Positions 35,454-43,445 of a stretch of 64,000 nucleotides of DNA are shown in pieces. Each line of letters starts with the position of its first letter. Position 1 is the first letter of the stretch. The notes beneath the pieces are model-generated. The model was not told the origin of the DNA and made no database searches. It saw only the letters and a list, made by a program, of their open reading frames with translations. The DNA is from Streptomyces antimycoticus. GTDB taxonomy: Bacteria > Actinomycetota > Actinomycetes > Streptomycetales > Streptomycetaceae. The stretch covers positions 558,001-622,000 of the forward strand of contig NZ_BJHV01000001.1 in assembly GCF_005405925.1 (NCBI RefSeq), read 5' to 3'. The position numbers were made by a program, and so were the translations under genes.

Positions 35454-36236
35454 GTGAGCTCAGAGATGGACAAGGTCTTCAAGGCGCTGGCCGACCAGAC
35501 CCGGCGGTATCTGCTGGACATGCTGCATGAGCACAACGGCCAGACGCTGGGCGAGCTGTGCCGGCGGCTGCAGATGACCCGCCAGTCCGCGACCCAGCAT
35601 CTGGCCGTCCTGGAGGCCGCCAATCTGGTCAGCACGGTGCGGCGGGGGCGCGAAAAACTCCATTACCTCAACCCCGTCCCCCTCAATGAGATCCAGGAAC
35701 GCTGGATCGACAAGTTCGAGCGCCCGCGGCTGCGCGCGCTGAGCTGGGTGAAACAACAAGCCGAGAAAGCCGAGGAAGCGATGGCCGACAAGCCGGCGTT
35801 CGTGTACGTCATCTATATCGAGAGCACACCGGAGAAGGTCTGGCACGCGCTGACCGACGCCGACCTCACGGCCGAGTACTGGGGCCACAGCAATGTGTCC
35901 GACTGGCGGGTCGGCTCCCCGTGGGAGCATCGGCGGACGGACGGCTCCGGCACCGCCGATGTCGTCGGCACGGTCGTGGAGAGCTCACCGCCCACCCGGC
36001 TGGTGACCACCTGGGCCGCGCCCGACGCGGATGCCGCCGCCGAGCCCTCCCGGGTCACCTTCGACATCCAGCCGCACGGCGACATCGTCCGGCTCACCGT
36101 GACCCATGAGAACCTGGCCGACGAGGCCGAGCGGACCGCGGCGGCCGGTGGCTGGGCCGCGGTGCTGTCCAACCTGAAGTCGCTGATCGAGACGGGGAGT
36201 CCGCTGCCGCAGCAGCCCTGGCTGATCCCTCAGTGA
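35454..36236 (+). CDS. ArsR-type regulator fused to an SRPBCC (AHSA1) domain
   Basis: 260 residues with two domains. Residues 1-100 are an ArsR winged helix: MDKVFKALADQTRRYLLDML and LGELCRRLQMTRQSATQHLAVLE. Residues 110-245 are a START-like SRPBCC/AHSA1 fold: FVYVIYIESTPEKVWHALTDADLTAEYWGHS. No metal-binding Cys pair is seen, so it probably senses a hydrophobic or unknown ligand through the SRPBCC cavity. GTG 35454 is preferred because it sits at the predicted transcription start; ATG 35466 is the alternative. The DinB gene ends 77 bases upstream on the same strand. Confidence 0.85.
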   Translation: MSSEMDKVFKALADQTRRYLLDMLHEHNGQTLGELCRRLQMTRQSATQHLAVLEAANLVSTVRRGREKLHYLNPVPLNEIQERWIDKFERPRLRALSWVKQQAEKAEEAMADKPAFVYVIYIESTPEKVWHALTDADLTAEYWGHSNVSDWRVGSPWEHRRTDGSGTADVVGTVVESSPPTRLVTTWAAPDADAAAEPSRVTFDIQPHGDIVRLTVTHENLADEAERTAAAGGWAAVLSNLKSLIETGSPLPQQPWLIPQ

Positions 36237-36265
36237 ACCCCCGGCCACCATGGGACGTGGGGGGC

Positions 36266-36934
36266 TCACCGTGCGGCCCCACCGTCCCGGACCGCGATCC
36301 CCAAGGCGTCGGCGAGCATCGGCGCCAGCTCCATCAGCTGCCCGCTGCCGATGGTGGCGCCGCCCAGGGCGTCAAAGCCATCGGCGATCTCCAGCCGGGT
36401 GGCGCCCCGCAGATCGACCTTCGCCATCCGCGCCTTGCCGAACCGCACACCCTCCAGCGCCGACCCCGGAAACGCCACCTCGGTCAGCCCCGCACCGCCG
36501 AGGTCGACATCGCGCAGCACACAGTCCACGAAGGTGACGTTCCGCAGCGTGGCCATGCGCAGATTCACCGATTCCAGCTTGCACCGGTGGAAGACCACCC
36601 GGTGCAGCCGCGCGGAGAACATCTCGAGGCCGGCCAGCACACAGCCGTTGAGCTCGCCGTCCTGCCAGTCCGTGTCCGCCAGATCGGTGCCGACCCACCG
36701 CACCCCGTCCAGCCACACCTCATTGAACCGCGCCCCGCGACCACGGCCCCCGGTGAAGGTCACCGAGGAGAACGCGGATTCGAGGAACCGGGAGTTGTCG
36801 CAGGTGGCCCCGTCGAACGCGTCGCCGTCCAGATGAACGGTGTCGTAGTCGCCCCCTTCCGCCAAGGCCCCGTCGAACGGCCGCAGATGGTCGGCGAAGG
36901 GCAGATCGGCGAGTTCACGGGGGGACGGCGCCAT
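36266..36934 (-). CDS. Pentapeptide repeat protein
   Basis: 222 residues of mostly A(D/N)LxX-like five-residue repeats, for example VNLRMATLRNVTFVDCVLRD and VDLGGAGLTEVAF. These fold into a square right-handed helix. Some relatives mimic DNA and protect gyrase, but there is no direct evidence for that here. ATG 36934 chosen because repeats and similarity begin soon after. Confidence 0.85.
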   Translation of the reverse strand: MAPSPRELADLPFADHLRPFDGALAEGGDYDTVHLDGDAFDGATCDNSRFLESAFSSVTFTGGRGRGARFNEVWLDGVRWVGTDLADTDWQDGELNGCVLAGLEMFSARLHRVVFHRCKLESVNLRMATLRNVTFVDCVLRDVDLGGAGLTEVAFPGSALEGVRFGKARMAKVDLRGATRLEIADGFDALGGATIGSGQLMELAPMLADALGIAVRDGGAAR

Positions 36935-37095
36935 GCGGGGCTCACTTTCCTGGGGGCGGACGGCGTGCGGGGGCGATCCTGCCATCCGGGTCGGACACCG
37001 CCGCGGGGACCGACTGACGCCGGAGGGGATGGCGTACGCCGTGCGGGTCACTCCACGGTGCGCTTACCCGACTATCTCCGGCATTTCTCCGTTAA

Positions 37096-37110
37096 ATCTG
37101 ATCGTCAGAT
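37096..37110. promoter_or_regulatory. ATCTGA-TCG-TCAGAT palindrome, copy 1
   Basis: A perfect six-base inverted repeat 31 bases before the first secreted-peptide start, within a block repeated almost unchanged 467 bases downstream. Probably a regulator site common to both genes. Confidence 0.55.
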
Positions 37111-37141
37111 ATCTCGCTCCGCGACCCGACACGGAGGAACC

Positions 37142-37405
37142 ATGCAGATCGCGAAGAAGGCCGCCCTGCTGGCCGCGACCGCCAGCGCCCTTGTGCTGCT
37201 CGGCACCGGCACCGCGGCCGCCTACGGCAACGGCGGCAGCTACGACAGGGGCGTCGACACCCCCACCAGCATTGACATCTCCAGCTTCATCTTCCAGAGC
37301 AACGAGTGCGACACCGCCAACGGCGAAGCCCTCTCCACCGCTGTCGCCGGTCCGACCGGTGAGACGAAGATCGGCAGCACCTGCGTCAACAATATCCGCG
37401 GGTAA
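37142..37405 (+). CDS. Small secreted two-cysteine protein, copy 1
   Basis: 87 residues. The first 27 are a signal peptide (MQIAKKAALLAATASALVLL, then GTGTAAA). The mature peptide has PTSIDISSFIFQ in the middle and two Cys (ECDT and STCVN). I do not recognise the family. Size, signal and spaced Cys recall chaplins, but the chaplin core sequence is absent. GGAGG is five bases before ATG. The gene is the first of two tandem paralogues with matching promoters and terminators. Confidence 0.85.
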   Translation: MQIAKKAALLAATASALVLLGTGTAAAYGNGGSYDRGVDTPTSIDISSFIFQSNECDTANGEALSTAVAGPTGETKIGSTCVNNIRG

Positions 37406-37445
37406 CCTCCGGCGGACCCCGGCGGCCACGATCGCTGAACCAGCG

Positions 37446-37479
37446 CGCTCCCCTCACCGCTCCGGCGGTGAGGGGAGCG
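37446..37479 (+). terminator. Hairpin terminator after secreted peptide 1
   Basis: Bases 37446-37460 pair perfectly with 37465-37479 (15-base stem, TCCG loop), 40 bases past the stop codon. Confidence 0.8.
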
Positions 37480-37562
37480 TTCCGCTTTCGAGACCGAATA
37501 GTGGGCCAGTCGGGTCACTGTCCGGTGCGCTTACGCGACTTCGTCCCGCTTTTCTCCGTTAA

Positions 37563-37577
37563 ATCTGATCGTCAGAT
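37563..37577. promoter_or_regulatory. ATCTGA-TCG-TCAGAT palindrome, copy 2
   Basis: Identical to the copy at 37096-37110 and in the same position relative to the second secreted-peptide start. Its flanks are also conserved. Confidence 0.55.
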
Positions 37578-37608
37578 ATCTCGCTCCGCGACCCGACACG
37601 GAGGAACC

Positions 37609-37872
37609 ATGCAGATCGCGAAGAAGGCCGCCCTGCTGGCCGCGACCGCCGGCACCCTTGTGCTCCTCGGCACCGGCACCGCGGCCGCCGAAGGCTACGG
37701 CGGCGGCTCCGACAGAAGCACCGGCACCCCCACCAGCATCGACATCTCCAGCTTCATCTTCCAGAAGAACGACTGTGACACCCTCAACGGGGGCGCCTAC
37801 TCCATCGGCGGGGCCGCCCCGAGCGGTGACATCACCATCGGCAGCACCTGCCTCAACAACATCGGCGGCTAA
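37609..37872 (+). CDS. Small secreted two-cysteine protein, copy 2
   Basis: 87 residues, closely similar to the preceding gene. The signal peptides differ at two or three positions, PTSIDISSFIFQ is identical, and the two Cys are conserved (DCDT and STCLN). The stretch before the mature C-terminal half is the most divergent (AYSIGGAAPSGD against ALSTAVAGPTGE), a pattern of recent duplication with selection on the core. Same GGAGG ribosome site and same upstream palindrome. Confidence 0.85.
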   Translation: MQIAKKAALLAATAGTLVLLGTGTAAAEGYGGGSDRSTGTPTSIDISSFIFQKNDCDTLNGGAYSIGGAAPSGDITIGSTCLNNIGG

Positions 37873-37910
37873 CCTCCGGCGAAACCCCGGCGACCACGAT
37901 CGCTGGACCA

Positions 37911-37950
37911 GCGCGCTCCCCTCATCCACGCAGCGGTGAGGGGAGCGCGC
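37911..37950. terminator. Hairpin terminator after secreted peptide 2
   Basis: A 14-base perfect stem (37911-37924 with 37937-37950) and a 12-base loop. It shares sequence with the first terminator and ends four bases before the stop of the convergent DUF89 gene, so it may act in both directions. Confidence 0.8.
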
Positions 37951-37953
37951 TGC

Positions 37954-39129
37954 TCACCGCCGTACCTGGATCAGCGCATGGGCGCCGCTGATGCGCCAGT
38001 GGTCCTCATGCGCGTCCAGCGCGGCCACGGTCCGCTCGTCGAGGCCGACGATGACATCCGACTTCAGGGTGCGCAGCGCGGCCACCGGGCCGGGGAAGTA
38101 GGCGGTGCGGTCGGCGAAAGAGGTGGTCGGGGGCCACAGCCGGTCGCCGACGAGGCGGCGGTAGTTCAGATCGCCCTTGAAGACGGTGAGCGTGGCCTCG
38201 GCGAACTCGCTCCGCAGATCGCCGGGCATCTCCCGGTACGGCAGCGGGGCCCGGAAGAAGTCATGCGCCCGCACCGTGAGCCGCCCGTCGCCCATGGCGG
38301 CCCAGAGCCGTCTGCCGGTCCCGGCCGCGGCGCCCTCCGCCCGCACCAGACGGTGCAGACAGTCCACGACGTCCCCGGTGGTGGCGTCGGAGACGTAGTA
38401 CGGATACGGCTTCACCTGCAGCACCACCCGCTCGGCGCGCCCGTGGTGGAGCACATGGTCGATGAGGACGAGGTCGGGGAGCAGCTCCCGCCCGGCGTTG
38501 TCCGCCACCACGCACAGCGTGGCCGGGGAGCCGGCCGGCAGCACGGACCACAGCGCCTCCGAGTCGTCCGCGACCAGCGGCGGGGTGTCGGCGCCGCTCG
38601 CGTCCGCGGCCGATGAGGAGATGCGGAAGCCCAGGTCCGCGCGGTTGCCCCACAGTGAGCCGTGCACCAGCGCGTCGGCCTGTTCCCCGGCGGGTTTGCG
38701 CAGGATGTCGTCCAGGGTGGCCAGTTCGGCCTGGGCCTCAGGGGTGTGCAGCTCGGCCTGTTTGAAGGGACGGAACGGGTCGATGCCCCGCCACGGGCCG
38801 TCCGCGAAAAAGCCCACAGCCTCCAGGAGCCGGCGGTAGAAGTAGCTCTCCGCCCACAGGAACGGCACATCGAACCAGGACCGGCCGAAGTGCTCCCGGC
38901 CCCACTCCGCCCACCGGTCGTGGTCATACGCGGTGGGCGGGAGCGGGGTGATGGTGCCCTCGGCGGCATTGTCACGCAGCGCGTCGAGGGCGCGGTGCTG
39001 CTCGGGACCGTACGGGAAGGCGTCACGCACCTTCTCGATCAGTGCGGGATGGCGTTCGGCCAGCACACTCCGGGCGAACGATCCGGGTTCATCGCTACGG
39101 ATCACGGGCGCGTCGACGGTGTCGGACAT
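37954..39129 (-). CDS. DUF89/ARMT1-type damage-control phosphatase
   Basis: 391 residues. The family blocks are clear: LVHGSLWGNRADLGF, CVVADNAGRELLPDLVLID with the metal-binding Asp-Asn, and VFKGDLNYRRLVGDR. Such proteins are metal-dependent phosphatases that clean up damaged phosphometabolites; the eukaryotic ARMT1 was also described as a protein carboxyl methyltransferase. ATG 39129 was chosen over an upstream start at 39153 because similarity begins there. Confidence 0.9.
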   Translation of the reverse strand: MSDTVDAPVIRSDEPGSFARSVLAERHPALIEKVRDAFPYGPEQHRALDALRDNAAEGTITPLPPTAYDHDRWAEWGREHFGRSWFDVPFLWAESYFYRRLLEAVGFFADGPWRGIDPFRPFKQAELHTPEAQAELATLDDILRKPAGEQADALVHGSLWGNRADLGFRISSSAADASGADTPPLVADDSEALWSVLPAGSPATLCVVADNAGRELLPDLVLIDHVLHHGRAERVVLQVKPYPYYVSDATTGDVVDCLHRLVRAEGAAAGTGRRLWAAMGDGRLTVRAHDFFRAPLPYREMPGDLRSEFAEATLTVFKGDLNYRRLVGDRLWPPTTSFADRTAYFPGPVAALRTLKSDVIVGLDERTVAALDAHEDHWRISGAHALIQVRR

Positions 39130-39169
39130 GGCAGTCAGGGTCGCACACCGCACGGTGGCGAGGAGGGGA

Positions 39170-40012
39170 TCACCAGTGCGCGGGGCGGGTGAGGGACGGC
39201 GGCAGCCGGGTGGCGGCGTCGCCCTTGGCCGCGGCCAACTGGGCCTGGGTGAGGAAGATCGCGCCCCGGAGGTCGGCCGCGCTCAGATCGGCGTCGCGGA
39301 AGTCGGCCCCGATCAGATCGGCCGCCGTCAGATCGGCGCGGGTGAGGTCCGCCGCGATGAGGCAGGCCCCGCGGAGGTTGGCGCCCCGCAGATCGGCTCC
39401 CCTCAGGTCGGCGCCGATGAGATCGGCTCCCCTGCGGTTCTTCTTCTTGCCCGGAATCCGGGCCCGTATCAGCTCGCTCGTCCGCAGCAGCAGCTGATTG
39501 ACGCTGTCGCGGTGGGCCGCCACATCGAGCTCCATCAGCTCGGAGGCGCTCCCGTGGGTGAGGCGCTCCGTCTCCCGCAGCGCCCGGCGCACCGCGCCGT
39601 GGACGGGCCGGGCGGCCGGCAGGGTCAGGGCCTCGGTGAGGTACCAGAGCAGCTCATGGAGGTGGCGCATGGTGGGGAGGACAGCGAACATCTCGGAGGC
39701 CGTCCCGGGGTGCCGCCGCCAGTCACGGCCCTCGAAGGTGAGCTGGGAGACCTTCTGCCCGGCGCCGAAGCAGTCGTAGACCGTACAGCCCTTGAAGCCC
39801 TCTTCCCGCAGCCGGGTGTGGATACCGCAGCGGAAGTCGGACCGGAGGTTACGGCAGGGCTCCCCCGCACCCTTGCCGATGGCGAAGTCCGCGGAGGCGG
39901 CGAAGGGCAGGGCGACACAGCACAGCCCGAAGCAGCTGCCGCAGTCGGCACGCAGGGCGGTGCGGTCCGCGGCGGCCGGGCCGGAGGAAGGGGTTTCGGT
40001 CGGATGTGACAC
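39170..40012 (-). CDS. Pentapeptide repeat protein with Cys-rich N-terminus
   Basis: 280 residues. The N-terminal 80 residues are Cys-rich (DCGSCFGLCCVALPF, then CRNLRSDFRCGIH and CTVYDCFG). A helical middle follows, then about 15 clean pentapeptide units (ADLIGADLRGADLRGANLRG). GTG 40012 has GGGAG about ten bases upstream. The Cys pattern suggests a metal or Fe-S site. The role is unknown. Confidence 0.86.
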   Translation of the reverse strand: MSHPTETPSSGPAAADRTALRADCGSCFGLCCVALPFAASADFAIGKGAGEPCRNLRSDFRCGIHTRLREEGFKGCTVYDCFGAGQKVSQLTFEGRDWRRHPGTASEMFAVLPTMRHLHELLWYLTEALTLPAARPVHGAVRRALRETERLTHGSASELMELDVAAHRDSVNQLLLRTSELIRARIPGKKKNRRGADLIGADLRGADLRGANLRGACLIAADLTRADLTAADLIGADFRDADLSAADLRGAIFLTQAQLAAAKGDAATRLPPSLTRPAHW

Positions 40013-40089
40013 CGTGCGTGGTCTCCCGCGTGGACAAGAGCACCGCGATGCGGGCGGTGCTCGGTTGCGTTCCATTGTCGCAAGCGGGC

Positions 40090-40329
40090 TCAGCCGAAAA
40101 TGATCAGGTCGATTCCATAGGCGGCGATCGCCAGGCAGGCGGCGAAACACACCACCGCCGCGGCCGTCGCCACCGTGTCCGAACGACCGCGGCGCGCCCC
40201 GTGGCGCGGTACGCCGCCACCGGCGCGGGCCCAGGCGGCGACGCCGAGGGAGAACATCACGACCACCAGGACGGTGACCCCGAGGCTGACCCCGAAGACC
40301 CCGCCGATCGTGCCCCAGGTGGTGCCCAT
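40090..40329 (-). CDS. Small membrane protein downstream of pit
   Basis: 79 residues with two predicted membrane helices (VSLGVTVLVVVMFSLGVAA and TAAAVVCFAACLAIAAYG) and a basic loop between them. It follows the PiT transporter gene by 34 bases on the same strand, so it is probably in that operon. Function unknown. Confidence 0.75.
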   Translation of the reverse strand: MGTTWGTIGGVFGVSLGVTVLVVVMFSLGVAAWARAGGGVPRHGARRGRSDTVATAAAVVCFAACLAIAAYGIDLIIFG

Positions 40330-40363
40330 ACGGATCAGCTCCTCAACGAGGGTCGTATCCGGG

Positions 40364-41506
40364 TCAGACGGTCCGGTCCAGGGTGCGCTCGGCGGGCTCG
40401 GTGACGCCCGGCTCGTTCACGTTGTCCGGGTTCACCGGGCGACGGCGCGAGAGGGCGTAGAAGCCCACCGCCGCGGCCACGGCGATGCCCGCCACCAGCG
40501 CCACCCCCGCGTTGCCCCGGTCCGCCACCCAGGCCGCGACACCTCCCACGGCCGCCGCCGCGGGCAGGGTCAGCAGCCAGGACACGGCGATCCGCCCCGC
40601 GATCCCCCAGCGCACATGGGCCAGCCTGCGGCCGAGCCCGGCCCCCAGGATGCTGCCCGTGCACACCTGGGTGGTGGACAGGGGGAAGCCCAGATGTGAC
40701 GAGGCCAGGATCACCGCGGTGGCACTGGTCTCGGCGGCGAAGCCCTGAGGAGGCTGGATGTCGGTCAGCCCCTTCCCCATGGTCCGGATGATCCGCCACC
40801 CGCCGACATAGGTGCCGAGCGAGATCGCCAAGCCCGCGGCGAGCACCACCCACCACGGGGGCCCGGAGCCGTGGCCGAGCACACCGCCGGCGATGAGGGT
40901 GAGCGTGATGACCCCCATCGTCTTCTGCGCGTCGTTGGTGCCGTGGGCGAGGGCCACCAGGGAGGCGGATCCCACCTGGCCCGCGCGGAACCCCTTCCGT
41001 GTCGCGGGGGCGGCCGCCCGGTGGGTGATCACATAGGCGAGATAGGTCGCCAGCATGGCCACCGCACAGGCCACGATCGGTGAGGCGACCGCCGGAACCA
41101 GGATCTTCTCGATGAGCGCGGCGAAGCGCACCGCGGATTCCCCGGCACCCACCCACACCGCACCGATCAGCCCGCCGAAGAGGGCGTGCGAGGAACTCGA
41201 CGGCAGCCCGGCGAGCCAAGTGATCAGATTCCACAGGATCGCCCCGATCAGCCCCGCGAAAATCATGACCGGGGAGACCTTGGCGTCGTCGACGATGCCA
41301 TTGGAGATCGTCTTGGCCACTTCCGTGGAGAGAAACGCCCCGGCCAGATTGAGCACCGCGGCGACCGCGACAGCGATCCGGGGCGACAGCGCCCCCGTGG
41401 CGATGGACGTGGCCATCGAATTGGCGGTGTCGTGGAAACCGTTGGTGAAGTCGAAGGCCAGTGCCGTGAGGATGACGGCCACCAGGAGGAAGGAGACGGA
41501 GTCCAT
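40364..41506 (-). CDS. pit: PiT family inorganic phosphate transporter
   Basis: 380 residues, about ten membrane helices. The two halves carry the inverted PiT signature: FDFTNGFHDTANSMAT near the N-terminus and ALAHGTNDAQKTMGV near residue 190. It takes up phosphate (as metal-phosphate) using the proton gradient. GGGAGG lies about seven bases before ATG 41506; earlier starts in the same frame add a non-family extension. Confidence 0.93.
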   Translation of the reverse strand: MDSVSFLLVAVILTALAFDFTNGFHDTANSMATSIATGALSPRIAVAVAAVLNLAGAFLSTEVAKTISNGIVDDAKVSPVMIFAGLIGAILWNLITWLAGLPSSSSHALFGGLIGAVWVGAGESAVRFAALIEKILVPAVASPIVACAVAMLATYLAYVITHRAAAPATRKGFRAGQVGSASLVALAHGTNDAQKTMGVITLTLIAGGVLGHGSGPPWWVVLAAGLAISLGTYVGGWRIIRTMGKGLTDIQPPQGFAAETSATAVILASSHLGFPLSTTQVCTGSILGAGLGRRLAHVRWGIAGRIAVSWLLTLPAAAAVGGVAAWVADRGNAGVALVAGIAVAAAVGFYALSRRRPVNPDNVNEPGVTEPAERTLDRTV

Positions 41507-41738
41507 TCCCGACCTCCCGCACCAGGAGTGGTCCGGCACGTCGCCGCGTCGGACCGTCTCGTGAGGACCGCTGTCTGCTGTCCACGCTAAGCGCGGCGTC
41601 AGGAGGGCGCCAACGCTGGCATCCGGCCCAACGACCGGGCCGGGTCGGCGCGCTGGACACGCCGTCACCCGGCCGCGATGCGGCAGCGACCGGCGCGGTG
41701 CGCTCCGCCCGCCCCCTCCGTCCCGCCGGCCGGACGGC

Positions 41739-42950
41739 TCACCGGCGGCCCAGGGAGGCGCGGGCGTTGAGCGTGCGGACATCGCCTCCCGTGGTGTCGC
41801 GGTAGGTGTCGGTGACGCGGGCGAGCTCCTCGGGGGTCCGCGCACCGGCCCGGTTCATGGCCCGGTTCGCCCGGACGACGGCCGCCGTCGCCTCGCGGCG
41901 CTCGGTCTCGTAGCGGGCCAGCGCGGTCGGCACATCGCCGGTTCGCGCGAGTTCGCGGGCGAGGACGCGGGCGTCCACGACGGCCTGGGACGCGCCGTTG
42001 GCCCCCACCGGATACATCGGATGTGCGGCGTCGCCGAGCAGGGTCACCCGGCCGCTCCCCCACCACGGCAGTGGCTCGCGGTCGACCATCGGGTATTCGA
42101 GGATCTCGCCGCTGTTCACCAGCAGACCGGGCACATCGAGCCAGCCGAGCCGCCAGTGGTCGAAGTACGGCAGTACATCGGCGAGCCGGCCCACCCGGTT
42201 CCAGGCCGCGTCCCCGGTGAGCGGCCCGGGCTCGGACACCCGCACCTGGCAGACCCAATTCACCCGGCCGCCGCCGATCGGATACGCGACCAGCTCGGCG
42301 TCCCCGTCGCGCACGATCACCATCGAGCGTCCGGTGAGAAACGGCTCGGCGCGCGTCGTGCCCCGCCACATCCGGATGCCCGACCACAGCAGCGGACCGT
42401 CCTGCGGGTGGAGCGCGGCGCGGACCGCGGAGTGCAGCCCGTCGGCGCCGATCAGCGCCCGCGCCGCACTCTCCTCGACCGTCCCCGTCGCCCGGTCGAG
42501 GATGCGTACGCGCACGCCGCCCCGCTCCCCCGGCCCTGCCCATTCCCCGGAGTCGCCGAATCCCACGACCCGCGCCCCGGTGCGGACCGCGTCCGCGCCC
42601 AGGCGCTCGCGGACCGCCGCGAGGAGCAGCCGCTGCAGCTCCCCGCGGTGGACCGAGTACTGCGGCCAGCGGTAGCCCTGGGCCATGCCCCGCGGTTCGG
42701 TGAAGACCCGGCGGCCCAAGCGGTCGGCGTACACGTTCTCGGCGGTGGCCACGCCGATGGCGGCGAGTTCGTCGCCGAGGCCGAGTTCGATGAGCTCGCG
42801 CACGGCGTGCGGCAGCAGATTGATCCCGACGCCGAATGGCCGGATCTCCCTGGCGCTCTCGACGACCGCCGCCCCGACACCGGCCGCGTGGAGGCTCAGG
42901 GCGGCGGCCAGCCCGCCGATCCCGGCCCCGGCGATGAGCACACTCATCAC
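41739..42950 (-). CDS. PhzS-like FAD-dependent monooxygenase
   Basis: 403 residues. FAD motif LIAGAGIGGLAAALSLHAAG, then FGVGINLLPHAVREL, QYSVHRGELQRLLL, ALIGADGLHSAVRAAL and LLGDAAHPMYPVGANGASQA. This order, and the IRPFGVGIN and WRGTT blocks, match the phenazine hydroxylase PhzS more than generic salicylate hydroxylases. It hydroxylates an aromatic acid, possibly with decarboxylation; the substrate is unknown because no phenazine genes are near. Its start overlaps the SnoaL-like gene stop. Confidence 0.88.
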   Translation of the reverse strand: MMSVLIAGAGIGGLAAALSLHAAGVGAAVVESAREIRPFGVGINLLPHAVRELIELGLGDELAAIGVATAENVYADRLGRRVFTEPRGMAQGYRWPQYSVHRGELQRLLLAAVRERLGADAVRTGARVVGFGDSGEWAGPGERGGVRVRILDRATGTVEESAARALIGADGLHSAVRAALHPQDGPLLWSGIRMWRGTTRAEPFLTGRSMVIVRDGDAELVAYPIGGGRVNWVCQVRVSEPGPLTGDAAWNRVGRLADVLPYFDHWRLGWLDVPGLLVNSGEILEYPMVDREPLPWWGSGRVTLLGDAAHPMYPVGANGASQAVVDARVLARELARTGDVPTALARYETERREATAAVVRANRAMNRAGARTPEELARVTDTYRDTTGGDVRTLNARASLGRR

Positions 42951-43324
42951 TCGGCTCCGGCCTCGGGGCGGATCTCGGGGCGGTCCATGATGCGCAGCCA
43001 GGTGCCGTCCGGCTGACGGCGGGCCACCTGCACCCGGCCGCCGGTGTGGTCGGCGGGGCGGGTCGAGGTGAGGGCCAGATCGCCGTAGCGGACGGTCGGC
43101 AGCGCCTCCTCCACCTGGAAGGGGCGCGGGGCGTGCGCCAGCATCCGCTCGCAGACGGCGCGGATCGCCTCCCGGCCGACGGTCGTGGCACCCGGCGGGT
43201 AGGCGAGCACCGCGTCCGGCTCGTAGAGCTCGGCCAGCCCCTCGGCGTCACCGGCGTTGGCGCGCTCCACGAACAGCCGGGCCAGATCCTCGGGTGTGGT
43301 GGCGCGGGCACGGGTCTCGGTCAT
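42947..43324 (-). CDS. SnoaL-like/NTF2-fold protein
   Basis: 125 residues with the pattern FVERANAGDAEGLAELYEPDAVLAYP and a C-terminal RQPDGTWLRIMDRP, typical of small NTF2-fold enzymes or binding proteins. It is the first gene of the monooxygenase operon (ATGA overlap), so it likely acts on the same aromatic compound. GGGAG lies seven bases before ATG. Confidence 0.85.
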   Translation of the reverse strand: MTETRARATTPEDLARLFVERANAGDAEGLAELYEPDAVLAYPPGATTVGREAIRAVCERMLAHAPRPFQVEEALPTVRYGDLALTSTRPADHTGGRVQVARRQPDGTWLRIMDRPEIRPEAGAE

Positions 43325-43332
43325 GGTCGACT

Positions 43333-43376
43333 CCCTTCGACTGCCTTTCGACCGCCTTGTGGCTGTCTTTCGGCTG
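43333..43376. repeat. Four 11-base imperfect tandem repeats in the leader of the SnoaL-like gene
   Basis: Plus strand reads CCCTTCGACTG, CCTTTCGACCG, CCTTGTGGCTG, TCTTTCGGCTG. One DNA turn per unit recalls SARP or PhoP direct-repeat sites. They lie directly before the SnoaL-like start codon. Confidence 0.6.
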
Positions 43377-43445
43377 TCTCCACCCTCCGGCGGGCGCGAT
43401 CAGAAGTCCAAGAGATGGTAAGTCTGGTTGCTAGAATCATAGGTT

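Noticed and set aside
37142..37872. Calling the tandem secreted peptides chaplins
   Set aside because: Signal peptide, size and two Cys fit, but the hydrophobic chaplin core with its GN and VxV pattern is absent.
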